This document shows, piece after piece, positions 8,362 to 18,161 of a stretch of DNA of 45,229 bases (position 1 is the stretch's first letter; every line of letters begins with the position of its first letter). Where the stretch lies: assembly GCA_024224415.1 (NCBI GenBank), contig JAAENK010000235.1:1-45229 (forward strand), given 5' to 3'. Both the position numbers and the translations under genes were made by a program. The notes under the pieces are model-generated. The model had not been told where the DNA came from, did not search any database, and was given only the letters and a program-made list of their open reading frames with translations. The stretch is from Gammaproteobacteria bacterium. GTDB lineage: Bacteria > Pseudomonadota > Gammaproteobacteria > GCA-001735895.

Positions 8362-9942
8362 CTAGCCAATAAACTGGCAATTTCGCCCGGAACTCTTTGC
8401 GCGGTAAAGCGCTTTGTCGGCTCGCTCGTAAAGTGATTTGACCACATCATCATCCCGTGGCTCAGTAATGCCCGCTGACAGAGTGAGTGCAACGCGTTCC
8501 TGTTTGCAATGTATGCTGCTGCTAGCGATGGTTTCACGCAGTTTGTTGACCAGGGAATCGGCTTTATCGAGGCTAGTATTGGGTAACAGCAAAACAAACT
8601 CTTCTCCACCGATACGAAAAATCGCATCGGATTTGCGGATCTGACTCATCATCATTTTCACAACAATTTTGAGTGCCTTGTCCCCCGCGCTGTGGCCATA
8701 TTTGTCATTAATTCTCTTGAAATGGTCGATGTCGAGTATGGCATAGCTAAAGCCCTCACCGTAACGTTGCCAGCGTGCCATTTCCTGCTCCAGAGTTTCA
8801 TCGTAGGACAGGCGGCTGCCAGCCCCAGTCAAGGTATCAAAGAGTAGTTTTTCACGGTTTTCGTCGAGTCTTTTCTTGAGCGTACGTGTTTTCTGGTCCA
8901 TTGCCGTTATCTGTGCCACTAGATGACTATTGCGCTCGTCGATCGATTCATGACGCTGATTGGCGCGGGTGACGAAGCCTTCAATGCCGTTCTGAATTTG
9001 CTGAAGGCTTTTTACCACGACATTCTTTAACTGGCCGATTTCGCTGGCATTGTCAAAATCGTCCCCAATAGATTTCATGCTGTCCAGCATCATTTGTTGT
9101 AACGAGTGGCGATCTTCCTGGTCAGATCGCTGGTCCTTCTGATCGGCGGCGATTACGTCAGAAATTTTACCGAGTTGCTGGGTTACCTTGACGATAAAGT
9201 TTTCCAGGTCGTATTTTTCACGGTTTAGTTTGTCTAGGGTTGCGGCGATACAGTCAACGATTTGATTGAGTACTTCCGGCCAGTCGCTATCGTCTATTTT
9301 GTCGAGGGCCTGGTTTTGTAACAGTTTCGCCGAGTCTCCAGCGCCCTGTATGACGGTTAGCTTTTCCAGTAATGTAGTGAGTACTTCGTTGATGGTGACC
9401 TCGGTGGTCGTATATGAAGTATTGTCCTCGTCTTTTGGGTTGCTTGCTCCGTTACCGAAATTGGCGTTGATGAGTGCTGATAATTTATGTATCTGTGATT
9501 TAACTACGCCCTGGCTTTTCCCACTGCCGAGCAACTTGATTAAGTCGCCGCAAATCGATTTCAACTCTGCGCGTTGGTCCTCCTTGAATTGAATTTCCTG
9601 CAGCAAAGCGAGTAATAATGCCGAGGGGTCGGCGGCAGGTTTTTGAATTTCCTGAGTGTTGGATGCAGTAGTCGATACGGCTGAGCTATCTCCAAGTGAG
9701 GCCACCACGCGGCTGAGTTTCTCGAGCGCGTCGGCCAGTGCTGTGTCTTTTTTGTCACGTGACAAGTTTTGTATTTGCTTAAGCTGATCATCTAGCCTGG
9801 CGTCGAAGCCGCGACCAGCGATGCTTACACGGCTGATCGTCTTGCGTAACAGGGAATCTATTTCCTGCCATTCCGCTTCCTTCGTTTCTAATTCGTCGAC
9901 GGTTGCTTTGTATTTGGCTTTCCAGTCTTTGTCCACTGCCAC
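8362..9942 (-). CDS. Diguanylate cyclase with N-terminal coiled-coil region
   Basis: The C-terminal 170 residues are a GGDEF domain with the active-site variant GGEEF (in FRIGGEEFVLLLP). The inhibitory-site motif RKSD lies five residues before it, so the enzyme should make cyclic-di-GMP and be product-inhibited. LDIDHFKRINDKYGHSAGD supplies the metal and GTP contacts. The first 340 residues are highly charged and heptad-like, with no membrane segment or recognisable sensor domain, pointing to a cytosolic protein controlled by oligomerisation or partners. The start in the track is a GTG; a second GTG lies two codons in, and neither has a strong ribosome site. It stands alone between the radical SAM gene and rimO. 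Confidence 0.9.
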   Translation of the reverse strand: MAVDKDWKAKYKATVDELETKEAEWQEIDSLLRKTISRVSIAGRGFDARLDDQLKQIQNLSRDKKDTALADALEKLSRVVASLGDSSAVSTTASNTQEIQKPAADPSALLLALLQEIQFKEDQRAELKSICGDLIKLLGSGKSQGVVKSQIHKLSALINANFGNGASNPKDEDNTSYTTTEVTINEVLTTLLEKLTVIQGAGDSAKLLQNQALDKIDDSDWPEVLNQIVDCIAATLDKLNREKYDLENFIVKVTQQLGKISDVIAADQKDQRSDQEDRHSLQQMMLDSMKSIGDDFDNASEIGQLKNVVVKSLQQIQNGIEGFVTRANQRHESIDERNSHLVAQITAMDQKTRTLKKRLDENREKLLFDTLTGAGSRLSYDETLEQEMARWQRYGEGFSYAILDIDHFKRINDKYGHSAGDKALKIVVKMMMSQIRKSDAIFRIGGEEFVLLLPNTSLDKADSLVNKLRETIASSSIHCKQERVALTLSAGITEPRDDDVVKSLYERADKALYRAKSSGRNCQFIG

Positions 9943-10004
9943 AATAGAATGATAATTTGTTTATGAACTATTGAGTTTAGGCGCTATATCCGAGCTTTCC
10001 AGTA

Positions 10005-11327
10005 TCAATGACAAATAAAACCGTAGCAGTCATATTCGTCGGTATCGGATATTTCTACCATAACAAAATCACCCGTGTTGAGTTCCACATCACTATCGAC
10101 ATAAACCAGGCCGTCGATATCGGGAGCGTCGGCATAACAGCGACCGATATAGCCCCGGTTATCCCGTGTTTCGAGCAGAACCTGCATTTGCTGACCAATA
10201 CGTGTTCGCAAGCGGGCTGTACTAATCACCTGTTGATGCTGCATAAAACGATCAAATCTAGCTTGTTTAACTTCATCAGGGATCTGGTCGGGCAAATCGT
10301 TTGCCGCGGCACCCTCAACCGGCGAATACATGAAACAGCCGACGCGGTCGAGCTGGGCGCTTTGCAGAAAGTCGAGCAGCTGGTCAAAGTCTTCATCGGT
10401 CTCGCCCGGAAAGCCAACGATAAAGGTGCTGCGGATCGCTAGTTCGGGACAGATCTCGCGCCAGCTATGAATGCGCTCTATGACCCGTTCCTGGTTGCCC
10501 GGTCGCTTCATAGCTTTAAGAATGCGAGGGCTGGCATGTTGGAAGGGAATGTCCAGATAAGGCAGAATCAAGCCTTCGGCCATGAGCGGAATGACATCAT
10601 CGACGTGTGGATAGGGGTAGACATAATGCATTCGCACCCAGACACCAAGCTGGCCGAGCGCTTTAGCCAGATCGAGAAATCGCGTTTTCATCGGCTGCCC
10701 CTGCCAGAATGTGGCGCGATATTTCAGGTCGGCCCCGTAGGCGCTGGTGTCCTGCGATATCACCAGGATTTCTTTAACCCCCGCCGCTACCAAATGTTCG
10801 GCCTCCTGTATCACCTGATCGATTGGTCGGCTCACCAAATCGCCCCTAAACGATGGAATAATGCAAAAACTACAACGATGGTTGCAACCTTCAGAAATTT
10901 TCAGGTAAGCGTAATGTTTAGGCGTGAGCTTAATGCCCTGCGGCGGAATCAAATCTATAAACGGATCATGTGCGGCGGGTAAATGCCTGTGTACGGCCTG
11001 CATCACTTCATCGGTAGCATGTGGGCCGGTAACAGCGAGCAACTGCGGGAAACGGCTATTGATCATATCAGCTTTAGCGCCGAGGCAACCGGTAACAATC
11101 ACCTTGCCATTTTCATGTAATGCCTCGTCGATGGTGTCGAGTGACTCAACAACTGCGTCATCGATAAACCCACAGGTATTGATGATAACCATGTCAGCTG
11201 AATCGTAATCGGGCACGATGTCGTAACCTTCTGCGCGCAATCGGGTGATCACCTGCTCGGAATCTACCGTCGCTTTGGGGCAACCGAGGCTGATAAAATT
11301 GATTTTGTGGGGTGTTTCGGTGGTCAT
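10005..11327 (-). CDS. rimO: Ribosomal protein S12 methylthiotransferase RimO
   Basis: The 440-residue protein has all three domains of the methylthiotransferase family. The N-terminal UPF0004 domain has [14 protein letters not shown] at its front. The radical SAM domain carries [17 protein letters not shown], and a C-terminal TRAM domain ends near residue 440. [11 protein letters not shown] and the IPSFRG loop separate RimO from the tRNA enzyme MiaB. It adds a methylthio group to the beta-carbon of a conserved aspartate of ribosomal protein S12. It stands alone, divergent from the arginase-family gene with a 175-base gap. Two sizeable plus-strand ORFs inside it (10008-10442 and 10467-10982) are shadows. 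Confidence 0.97.
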   Translation of the reverse strand: MTTETPHKINFISLGCPKATVDSEQVITRLRAEGYDIVPDYDSADMVIINTCGFIDDAVVESLDTIDEALHENGKVIVTGCLGAKADMINSRFPQLLAVTGPHATDEVMQAVHRHLPAAHDPFIDLIPPQGIKLTPKHYAYLKISEGCNHRCSFCIIPSFRGDLVSRPIDQVIQEAEHLVAAGVKEILVISQDTSAYGADLKYRATFWQGQPMKTRFLDLAKALGQLGVWVRMHYVYPYPHVDDVIPLMAEGLILPYLDIPFQHASPRILKAMKRPGNQERVIERIHSWREICPELAIRSTFIVGFPGETDEDFDQLLDFLQSAQLDRVGCFMYSPVEGAAANDLPDQIPDEVKQARFDRFMQHQQVISTARLRTRIGQQMQVLLETRDNRGYIGRCYADAPDIDGLVYVDSDVELNTGDFVMVEISDTDEYDCYGFICH

Positions 11328-11502
11328 AAATTGTATGCTTCAAATAGTGGCGGCAGAAAAATTGGCTAACCAGCATGAGGATTGTGGGTATTTCAAAGAT
11401 ATGGCTATGGTAATAAAGTGGCGGTATTATCCATTAATGGACTAACGAGCACAAAAAAGTTAGCACTGCATAATTTTTTTGAATACCCCGGGTGAACAAT
11501 CA

Positions 11503-12468
11503 ATGCGAAATAATTATGAAGCTGGTCGTCTAAATTTACCTTTTGTTGGTCATTGTACTTTTGCCAAAGCACCGGCATGTACCGATTGGGACAAAATTGA
11601 TGCCGATGTTGCGATTCTTGGTGTGCCTAACGATATGGGTACGCAATGGCGCTCTGGTGCTCGTTTTGGGCCGCGCGGGGTGCGAGAGGCGTCTACATTA
11701 TTTTCCTTTGGTCACGGTGGAGCTTACGATTTCGAGGATGATAAGCTTTATTTAGCCCCCGATCAGTGTCGAATCGTCGATGTCGGTGATGTCGATATCA
11801 TCCATACAGACATGGAAAAAAGTCATCGTAATACCTGTGCTGCTGTGAGAAAAATTCTTCAGTCTTCTGTGATGCCGATAATTATAGGTGGTGATCACTC
11901 GGTACATGCACCGATTATTGAAGCCTTTGCCGGCCAGGGGCCAATTCACATACTGCATTTCGATGCTCATCTCGATTTTGTCGATGAACGCCACGGCGTA
12001 CGTTATGGTCACGGCAACGCTCTGCGACGTTCATCCGAATGGGACCATGTTGTGGGCATGACACAAATGGGTATCCGCAATGTTTCATCATCGAATCAAG
12101 AGAATTATGACGATGCACGTAAGGCCGGTTCCGATATTCTCTCGGTGCGTGACTTCCGCAAGCTGGGTACACAAGGTGTTCTTGAACGCATTCCAGTGTG
12201 TCAGTCCTACTACGTCACAATCGACATTGATGGCTTTGACCCATCGATTGCTCCAGGGACAGGGACGCCGAGTCATGGCGGTTTCCAGTATTACGAGGTG
12301 CTGGAGATTCTTCAGGCTCTGGCTGTACGTAATGGTGGCAATATTGTCGGCATTGATCTGGTCGAGATTGCCCCGGCTTACGATCCTGCCGGAGTTACAT
12401 CAATTCTCGGGGCGCAATTGCTGATGAATGTGATTGGTTACATTTTCCACGCACGTGCAAATCCTTAA
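11503..12468 (+). CDS. Arginase-family guanidino hydrolase (agmatinase/guanidinobutyrase-like)
   Basis: The metal-binding motifs of the ureohydrolase family are intact: IIGGDHSV, HFDAHLDF and TIDIDGFDPSIAPGTGTP. These bind two metal ions, usually manganese, that hydrolyse a guanidino group to urea plus an amine. The pattern is closer to agmatinase, guanidinobutyrase and guanidinopropionase than to arginase, but the substrate cannot be chosen from sequence. The ORF track begins at a TTG (11479). I prefer the ATG at 11503, which has GGTGA seven bases upstream, giving 321 residues. The following secreted protein starts 8 bases after its stop. A creatinase gene 17 kb away also releases urea, suggesting that this organism uses guanidino compounds as nitrogen sources. 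Confidence 0.88.
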   Translation: MRNNYEAGRLNLPFVGHCTFAKAPACTDWDKIDADVAILGVPNDMGTQWRSGARFGPRGVREASTLFSFGHGGAYDFEDDKLYLAPDQCRIVDVGDVDIIHTDMEKSHRNTCAAVRKILQSSVMPIIIGGDHSVHAPIIEAFAGQGPIHILHFDAHLDFVDERHGVRYGHGNALRRSSEWDHVVGMTQMGIRNVSSSNQENYDDARKAGSDILSVRDFRKLGTQGVLERIPVCQSYYVTIDIDGFDPSIAPGTGTPSHGGFQYYEVLEILQALAVRNGGNIVGIDLVEIAPAYDPAGVTSILGAQLLMNVIGYIFHARANP

Positions 12469-12476
12469 GGCACTGG

Positions 12477-13271
12477 ATGAATCCCAGCAGACATGATTTA
12501 ATGCCGATACTCAAAACGGATAAAAAGCGCATGCGTCTTAGCAAGTCCACATTGATTATATTTTTCTCGCTTTGTTGCCTTCCATTTTCGGCTTTTGCCG
12601 AATTGAAGGATCAAGGTCTTAATTCGATTATGCTGATTATCGACAAAGCAATCGACGATGTTAACGAGATCAATAAAGCTTCCAGTGAGTTAACCGAAGA
12701 AGAGCTGGCGACGAAGCGAGATAACGCTAATGCAACCATCGTCAATCTGTCTCGTACATTGGGTACGCTTAGCTACTCACGCTTGCAATGTGGTGAAGCC
12801 GGGGTGCTGGCTGAATTTACCCAACGAGTCCAGTTGATGCCGGAAGACCAACGTGACACGATGCGCGATGCTTTTCAGGAGGGTTTCGACAAAAGTAAGT
12901 CGGATACGCAGTTATTGTCGGAAGATGAATGTAAGCGTTTAACCGAGTCAAGAAAGCGTGATGATAAGGATGAGGAAGCAAACGTGGCCTCGGACGATGA
13001 GCCCCAGAAAGACGCTCCTGGCGAGGAAATCGTCGAAGAAGAGCCTGAGGAAGACCCCAAAGAAGCATTATTACGCGTCGCCGAAATCACTGGCCAGCTC
13101 GCCTATAAACGGAAATTTTGTGAAGACGATAAGGTTTTCAATCGCGATTACAACGAATATATCAGCGGTATTCCAGATGAGTTGCAGGAGGAAGCAAAAG
13201 CAGCTTACTGGAAAGGCTTCAAGCACGGTAAGCGACTGAACAAAAACCTCAAAAAGAGTCAGTGCTATTAA
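12477..13271 (+). CDS. Secreted protein of unknown function with a duplicated cysteine-paired module
   Basis: I do not recognise the family. A hydrophobic signal region (STLIIFFSLCCLPFSAFA) ends in an Ala-x-Ala cleavage site, so the protein is probably periplasmic. The mature part holds two related modules of about 65 residues, roughly 80-150 and 190-264. Each begins with a Leu-rich helix and LSYSRLQC or LAYKRKFC, continues through an acidic helix and AFQEGFDK or AYWKGFKH, and closes with a second cysteine. Each pair could form a disulphide. A very acidic linker joins the modules. The ATG at 12477 has AAGG six bases upstream; the ATG at 12531 gives a neater signal peptide but lacks a ribosome site. 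It follows the guanidino hydrolase by 8 bases and overlaps the ubiB stop by 4. Confidence 0.75.
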   Translation: MNPSRHDLMPILKTDKKRMRLSKSTLIIFFSLCCLPFSAFAELKDQGLNSIMLIIDKAIDDVNEINKASSELTEEELATKRDNANATIVNLSRTLGTLSYSRLQCGEAGVLAEFTQRVQLMPEDQRDTMRDAFQEGFDKSKSDTQLLSEDECKRLTESRKRDDKDEEANVASDDEPQKDAPGEEIVEEEPEEDPKEALLRVAEITGQLAYKRKFCEDDKVFNRDYNEYISGIPDELQEEAKAAYWKGFKHGKRLNKNLKKSQCY

Positions 13272-14938
13272 TCATCTGGTGGGCTCGTGGTCACCAGCAG
13301 ATAAATACCCGGTATCAAAAGCATTCCAGTCACCAGAGGCATTAAAAACCTTCCGCCACCAATCATAATAGGGGCGAGGCCATCAAGGCCGGCGATAATA
13401 CTCGCGCTGATAATAAAACCACTACCAATAATGGCGCGAATGCTGCGACGGTTTGCTGCGCGGATTTCTCCTTTAATCGTTTCTAGTTGTTTCGATTGCA
13501 TTTCAAACTGCAATTCATCGTTGGCAATCTTTTGCAGTGTTTTAAAGGCCAGTTGTGGCAGGTCAGGAAGGTTTTCTGCCAAATAAGGCAGGTTTTTCTT
13601 CATGCCTTTAACCAGTGCGCGAACGCCGAGTTGCTCACTCAACCAGCGTTCCAGGAAAGGCTTGGCAGTATCCCATAAATCGAGTTGTGGATAGAGTTGC
13701 CGCCCAAGCCCCTCGATGTGTAAAAAGGTTTTCTCAAGCAATAATAACTGTGGCTGAATTTCCATGTTGAAGGTTCTGGCGGTCTGGAACAGGCGTAGCA
13801 GTAAATGACCAAACGAGATCTCTGCTAGTGGTCGCTGAAACATAGGTTCGCACACGGCCCGAATAGCTGCTTCGAACTCGTCGATACGTGTATCGCGGTC
13901 GACCCAGCCCGAATCGACATGTAATTCGGCGACACGGCGATAGTCGCGGTTAAAGAAAGCGACAAGGTTTTCCGCCAGATAACGTTGGTCGGCGGTTGAG
14001 AGCGAACCCATGATGCCGAAATCCACGGCGATGTATCGCGGGTTTTCCGGATTATCCGGCGAGACAAAAATATTACCGGGATGCATGTCGGCATGAAAAT
14101 AATTGTTACGATAAACCTGGGTAAAAAATACTTCTACGCCTTTTCTGGAGAGCACCTCCAGATTAATGTTATGCGCTTTCAGCTGTTCAATATCGGAAAC
14201 GGCAATGCCCTGAATACGTTCTATTACCAGCACTTTTGGTTTGCAGTAATCCCAGTAAACCTGCGGTACGTATAAATCAGCAGAATCCTCGAAGTGGCGG
14301 CGTAGTTCGGCAGCGTTCGCGGCTTCGCGGATCAGGTCGAGCTCATTGAGAATGGTCTTTTCGAATTCCTGTACTACCTGGATCGGTTTGATGCGCCTGG
14401 CTTCCTGCCAGTTACGGTCAAGCAGGCCTGCGAGCATTAGCAATACATCGACATCTCGTCGGATGCGGTGCTCGATGTCAGGACGAACAATTTTAACGAC
14501 AACCTCTTCGCCACCAATCAGTTGCGCGGCATAAACCTGGGCGATAGATGCTGAGGCGAGGAGGTTGTCGTCAAAAGTTAAAAAGGCTTGCTCGATGGGC
14601 ATGCCGAGTTGCTGCTCAAGAATCTCACGCGCCTGCGACAATGGAAAAGGTGGCACCTGATCAAGCAATTTTTCCAGTTCGTTAATGATGTCTTCTGGCA
14701 GTAAGTCGTGTCTGGTGGATAACATTTGACCAAACTTGATAAAAATTGGGCCCAGGGATTCGATGCATAAACGCAAGCGTTCGCCGCGCGAAAGGTCATT
14801 ACCGCGAAACCAGTTGAATGGGTTAATCAGGCCTAACCAGCGTAGTGGTCGAAGAAATGGAAGCGGCGCCAGGATCTCGTCCAGCCCGTAACGCGCCAAA
14901 GTAAAGTTAATAACCAGCAGACGATACAGTGTTTTCAT
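13268..14938 (-). CDS. ubiB: Ubiquinone biosynthesis atypical kinase UbiB
   Basis: The 556-residue protein matches UbiB in length and layout. The family's KxGQ-type motif is in IKFGQMLSTRHDLLP (about residue 68), the lysine in VVVKIVRPDI follows, HADMHPGNIFV is the catalytic loop and AVDFGIMG the metal-binding DFG. The last 60 residues form two hydrophobic segments that anchor it in the inner membrane. UbiB is an ATPase of the ADCK family needed for coenzyme Q synthesis, thought to help extract lipid intermediates. Its start overlaps the ubiJ stop by four bases (ATGA), so the two are translationally coupled, and ubiE lies just upstream: the usual ubiEJB operon. Confidence 0.97.
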   Translation of the reverse strand: MKTLYRLLVINFTLARYGLDEILAPLPFLRPLRWLGLINPFNWFRGNDLSRGERLRLCIESLGPIFIKFGQMLSTRHDLLPEDIINELEKLLDQVPPFPLSQAREILEQQLGMPIEQAFLTFDDNLLASASIAQVYAAQLIGGEEVVVKIVRPDIEHRIRRDVDVLLMLAGLLDRNWQEARRIKPIQVVQEFEKTILNELDLIREAANAAELRRHFEDSADLYVPQVYWDYCKPKVLVIERIQGIAVSDIEQLKAHNINLEVLSRKGVEVFFTQVYRNNYFHADMHPGNIFVSPDNPENPRYIAVDFGIMGSLSTADQRYLAENLVAFFNRDYRRVAELHVDSGWVDRDTRIDEFEAAIRAVCEPMFQRPLAEISFGHLLLRLFQTARTFNMEIQPQLLLLEKTFLHIEGLGRQLYPQLDLWDTAKPFLERWLSEQLGVRALVKGMKKNLPYLAENLPDLPQLAFKTLQKIANDELQFEMQSKQLETIKGEIRAANRRSIRAIIGSGFIISASIIAGLDGLAPIMIGGGRFLMPLVTGMLLIPGIYLLVTTSPPDD

Positions 14939-15570
14939 GTTTTGTTATTTTTATCAATAGTTTTGAATAACTGCCGAATGCGCGCTTCGCATTGATCAGC
15001 ATCATTTTCCAACTTTGCGACCTGTTGCTGGAACTGTTCTAACTCTAACGGCGCTGCGGTTAAGTTTGCACCTCTATGCAGAAAGTCACTCTTATTTTGC
15101 ATCAGTGATTGAAAACTTTGTTGCAACCATTTCCCCGACTTGCGAACCCGCTGGGTTATCTGAAAGGCCGCCAGGTCACCGGTATATTGGGATAGTATTT
15201 CCTCCCAGTCGATATCAATTTCGCTAAGTACCTTCTGCATCTGCTGTGCGACGCTGACGTCACCGTTGAAGCTCACGCGTTCACGAACCGAAGAGGGGGC
15301 TTTGTCGTCGTTGGTAACAAGATCGAATAGAGCCAAAAGTCGTCCCGAGATAGTTGCATCGATGGGCTTTTGCGGTGCATGCTGGCTGAGACGGATGCCC
15401 CGGTTTCCGGGGTGACAATAAAGCGTGAATTCAATGTCGGTCAAATCGATGGCAATACAACGACCTTGCAACGCGACACAACGTTCGATTATTGACTCAT
15501 CCCGGGCCAGTAATTGATTGCCGCCAATTTCGGCAACCGCGATAAAACTGTCGGTAAGTGTATTCAGCAT
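14935..15570 (-). CDS. ubiJ: Ubiquinone biosynthesis accessory factor UbiJ (SCP2 domain)
   Basis: This 211-residue protein sits between ubiE and ubiB, the expected place. Its N-terminal half is a sterol-carrier (SCP2) lipid-binding fold, including CIAIDLTDIEFTLYC and the ISGRLLALFDLV segment. The C-terminal half ends in a coiled-coil tail (QQQVAKLENDADQCEARI). In E. coli UbiJ, with UbiK, holds the hydrophobic quinone intermediates within the soluble Ubi complex. The start is an ATG 22 bases after the ubiE stop. Sequence conservation in this family is low, so the call rests on domain plus position. Confidence 0.93.
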   Translation of the reverse strand: MLNTLTDSFIAVAEIGGNQLLARDESIIERCVALQGRCIAIDLTDIEFTLYCHPGNRGIRLSQHAPQKPIDATISGRLLALFDLVTNDDKAPSSVRERVSFNGDVSVAQQMQKVLSEIDIDWEEILSQYTGDLAAFQITQRVRKSGKWLQQSFQSLMQNKSDFLHRGANLTAAPLELEQFQQQVAKLENDADQCEARIRQLFKTIDKNNKT

Positions 15571-15592
15571 AATAACGTGCTACCCAACCGGA

Positions 15593-16345
15593 CTAATACT
15601 TGAATGCCCGATGCAAAGCAACAATTCCACCGCTGAGGTTATGAACTTCGACTTCATCAAAGCCCCCCGCGTCGAGCATCATTTGTTTGAGACTTTCCTG
15701 GTCTGGATGCATACGGATCGACTCGGCGAGGTATTGATAACTATCGCGATCCTGCGTGATCCACTCGCCAAGTTGCGGCAGGATTTTAAAGGAATAAAAA
15801 TCGTAAGCTTTCTCTAGCGGTTCACAAATTGGTCGAGAAAATTCAAGCACACAAAGCCTGCCGCCAGGCTTTAATACGCGCTGCATCGAAGCCAGCGCCT
15901 TTTCCTTGTCGGTGACGTTGCGCAGGCCGAAGGCAATGGTGATGCAATCCAGCGAATTGTCGGCGAAAGGTAAAATTTCGGCATTGCACTGAATCGCCGT
16001 AATGCGATTTACAAGGCCCTTATCGATGACACGATCCCGCCCATGTTGCAGCATCGCGGCGTTAATATCCGCAAGATAAACCTGACCAGACTCGCCTACT
16101 TTACTGGCTTGTTTTATCGCCAGATCGCCGGTGCCGCCAGCAAGATCCAGGACTTGATGCCCAGGCCGCAAACCGCAGAGCTCCAGCGTGAACCGTTTCC
16201 ACAGATGATGCACGCCGAAAGACAGCACATTGTTCATCAAATCGTATTTACTTGCCACCGAGTCGAAAACATCGGCCACCCGGCCTTGCTTTTCCGAGGC
16301 GGGAATTTCATCAAAACCGAAATGTGTAGAAGATTCTTTTTGCAC
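15593..16345 (-). CDS. ubiE: Ubiquinone/menaquinone C-methyltransferase UbiE
   Basis: The 250-residue protein shows the UbiE signatures: a front segment [22 protein letters not shown] minus its ends, [18 protein letters not shown], and the SAM-binding motif [12 protein letters not shown]. It transfers a methyl group from S-adenosylmethionine to the quinone ring in coenzyme Q synthesis, and in menaquinone synthesis where present. The start codon is GTG with a weak ribosome site. It heads the ubiE-ubiJ-ubiB operon, after an 86-base gap containing a palindrome that separates it from the DUF971 gene. Confidence 0.97.
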   Translation of the reverse strand: MQKESSTHFGFDEIPASEKQGRVADVFDSVASKYDLMNNVLSFGVHHLWKRFTLELCGLRPGHQVLDLAGGTGDLAIKQASKVGESGQVYLADINAAMLQHGRDRVIDKGLVNRITAIQCNAEILPFADNSLDCITIAFGLRNVTDKEKALASMQRVLKPGGRLCVLEFSRPICEPLEKAYDFYSFKILPQLGEWITQDRDSYQYLAESIRMHPDQESLKQMMLDAGGFDEVEVHNLSGGIVALHRAFKY

Positions 16346-16406
16346 GGCGAGCTTCGCTGCTAAATTAACAGGCGAACCATAGCAGATGTAGAGGTCAGGT
16401 TGTAGG

Positions 16407-16424
16407 GGCGCAATTTATTGCGCC
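16407..16424. repeat. Short perfect palindrome between DUF971 and ubiE
   Basis: GGCGCAA-TTTA-TTGCGCC forms a perfect 7-bp stem with a 4-base loop, 8 bases past the end of the DUF971 gene. No T-run follows in the direction of transcription, so it is a poor intrinsic terminator. It may be a REP-like element or an mRNA 3' end stabiliser. I see no second copy in the intergenic regions I read. Confidence 0.4.
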
Positions 16425-16431
16425 TGATAAA

Positions 16432-16794
16432 TTAGTCGGCCTTACGCTCGTATCCAGCCTCGACCAGTCGATCCAGATAACTTTGCCATTTGTCATCGTA
16501 ATTCGCGCCCAACTGGTAGAGATACTCCCAACTAAATATGCCTGTATTGTGGTTATCGTCAAAAACCAGATTTAAAGCATATTGCCCAACCGGTTCGATC
16601 TGTGTGATATTGACGTCTTCCTTGCCGATTTGTAAAGTTTCCTGGCCCGGGCCATGACCTTGTACTTCGGCCGAAGGCGAGTAAATCCGCAGGTATTCAG
16701 AAGGTAATTTGAAATTGGCACCGTCGTTGAAGCTCAGTTCAAGGGTGCGAGACAGCTTGTGAAAATTAATTTCTGTTGGTTTTACCGTCGACAT
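16432..16794 (-). CDS. DUF971 (gamma-butyrobetaine-hydroxylase-like N-terminal domain) protein
   Basis: The 120-residue protein is a stand-alone DUF971 domain. It is recognised from its opening (PTEINFHKLSRTLELSFNDG), the LPSEYLRIYSPSAEVQGHGPG segment, and a GIFSWEYLYQLG stretch near the end. The same fold forms the N-terminal domain of gamma-butyrobetaine hydroxylases. Stand-alone copies are commonly found next to hslVU and ubiE in proteobacteria, as here, and have been linked to iron-sulphur protein assembly. The start ATG is 18 bases after hslU, so it is likely the last gene of an hslV-hslU-DUF971 transcript. Confidence 0.9.
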   Translation of the reverse strand: MSTVKPTEINFHKLSRTLELSFNDGANFKLPSEYLRIYSPSAEVQGHGPGQETLQIGKEDVNITQIEPVGQYALNLVFDDNHNTGIFSWEYLYQLGANYDDKWQSYLDRLVEAGYERKAD

Positions 16795-16812
16795 AACTTT
16801 TCCGATTCTGTT

Positions 16813-18159
16813 TTACAGGATGTACTGGCTCAGGTCTTCTTCGAGTGACAGTTCGCCGAGGTGCTCGTTGACGTAATCGGCGTCGATACTCACCTGCTGA
16901 CCATTCATATCCGAAGCGTCGAAACTCACGGTTTCGAGCAAGCGTTCCATCACGGTATGCAATCTTCGCGCACCAATATTTTCCTGTTTTTCATTGACCT
17001 GCCAGGCGACTTCGGCGATGCGCACAAGCGCGTCGCTAGAAAACGACAGTGTTACACCTTCGGTTTCCATCAGTGCGATGTATTGCTCGGTTAGCGAAGC
17101 GTCGGGTTCGCTAAGTATGCGAATAAAATCCTCGACCGTGAGCGCTGATAACTCGACACGAATCGGCAGGCGACCCTGTAATTCCGGAATCAAATCGCTA
17201 GGCTTGGATAGATGAAATGCACCGGAGGCAATAAAAAGAATATGATCAGTTTTGATCATGCCTGCCTTGGTCGAAACCGTACAGCCTTCCACCAGTGGTA
17301 ATAAATCGCGTTGCACACCTTCACGCGAGACATCGGTGCCACTGGTTTCCTGACGCTTGGCGACCTTGTCGATTTCGTCGATAAACACGATGCCGTTTTG
17401 CTCGGCGTTTTCCAACGCGGTGAGTTTAAGCTCATCTTCGTTGATCATTTTCGCTGCTTCTTCGTCGGTGAGCAGCTTTAGGGCTTCATCGACGCGTAAT
17501 TTACGGGCCTTGGTTTTCTGGCTGCCAAGGTTCTGGAATAATCCCTGCAACTGATTGGTCATGTCTTCCATGCCCGGGGGCGCCATGATTTCGACGCCTA
17601 CACTGGGGAGTTGTAAATCGATTTCAATTTCCTTGTCATTGAGCTTGCCTTCACGCAGCATTTTACGAAATTTCTGGCGTGTATTAGCGGCTGAATCGTC
17701 GGCCTCCTGCTGAAAGTCGTTTGGTCGGGGCAACAAGGCATCGAGCACTTTTTCCTCGGCTGCGTCTTCGGCGCGATAGCGCACGCGGGCCACTTCGGCT
17801 TCGCGCATGCCTTTTACCGAGACATCGACCAGATCGCGAATAATCGATTCAACATCACGGCCAACGTAACCGACTTCGGTGAACTTGGTGGCTTCGACTT
17901 TAATGAAAGGCGCGTTCGCTAGACGAGCAAGACGTCGGGCTATTTCGGTTTTTCCAACGCCGGTCGGCCCCATCATCAATATATTTTTCGGTGTAATTTC
18001 ATTACGCAGCTCTTCCTTTACCTGCTGACGCCGCCAGCGATTGCGCAAAGCTATTGCGACTGCCCGCTTGGCGTTGTCCTGACCGATAATATGTTTGTCG
18101 AGTTCCTGCGTAATTTCTCGCGGGGTCATTGGAGACTGATTGATTAGAGTGCTGTCCAC
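16813..18159 (-). CDS. hslU: HslU, ATPase subunit of the HslUV protease
   Basis: The 448-residue protein is an AAA+ unfoldase with GPTGVGKTE (Walker A), [10 protein letters not shown] (Walker B) and the HslU-specific start [23 protein letters not shown]. Its C-terminus DLSQYIL corresponds to the tail that inserts into HslV to activate it. The variable I-domain (about residues 110-230) recognises substrate. The track's start is a GTG two bases after hslV. The ATG ten codons in (18127-18129) matches the length of many homologues; neither has a clear ribosome site, so translation is probably coupled to hslV. HslUV degrades misfolded cytosolic proteins in an ATP-dependent way. Confidence 0.97.
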   Translation of the reverse strand: MDSTLINQSPMTPREITQELDKHIIGQDNAKRAVAIALRNRWRRQQVKEELRNEITPKNILMMGPTGVGKTEIARRLARLANAPFIKVEATKFTEVGYVGRDVESIIRDLVDVSVKGMREAEVARVRYRAEDAAEEKVLDALLPRPNDFQQEADDSAANTRQKFRKMLREGKLNDKEIEIDLQLPSVGVEIMAPPGMEDMTNQLQGLFQNLGSQKTKARKLRVDEALKLLTDEEAAKMINEDELKLTALENAEQNGIVFIDEIDKVAKRQETSGTDVSREGVQRDLLPLVEGCTVSTKAGMIKTDHILFIASGAFHLSKPSDLIPELQGRLPIRVELSALTVEDFIRILSEPDASLTEQYIALMETEGVTLSFSSDALVRIAEVAWQVNEKQENIGARRLHTVMERLLETVSFDASDMNGQQVSIDADYVNEHLGELSLEEDLSQYIL

Positions 18160-18161
18160 GT

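Noticed and set aside
10008-10982. Plus-strand ORFs of 144 and 171 residues
   Set aside because: They lie opposite rimO, whose coding signal is unambiguous; their sequences show no family pattern.
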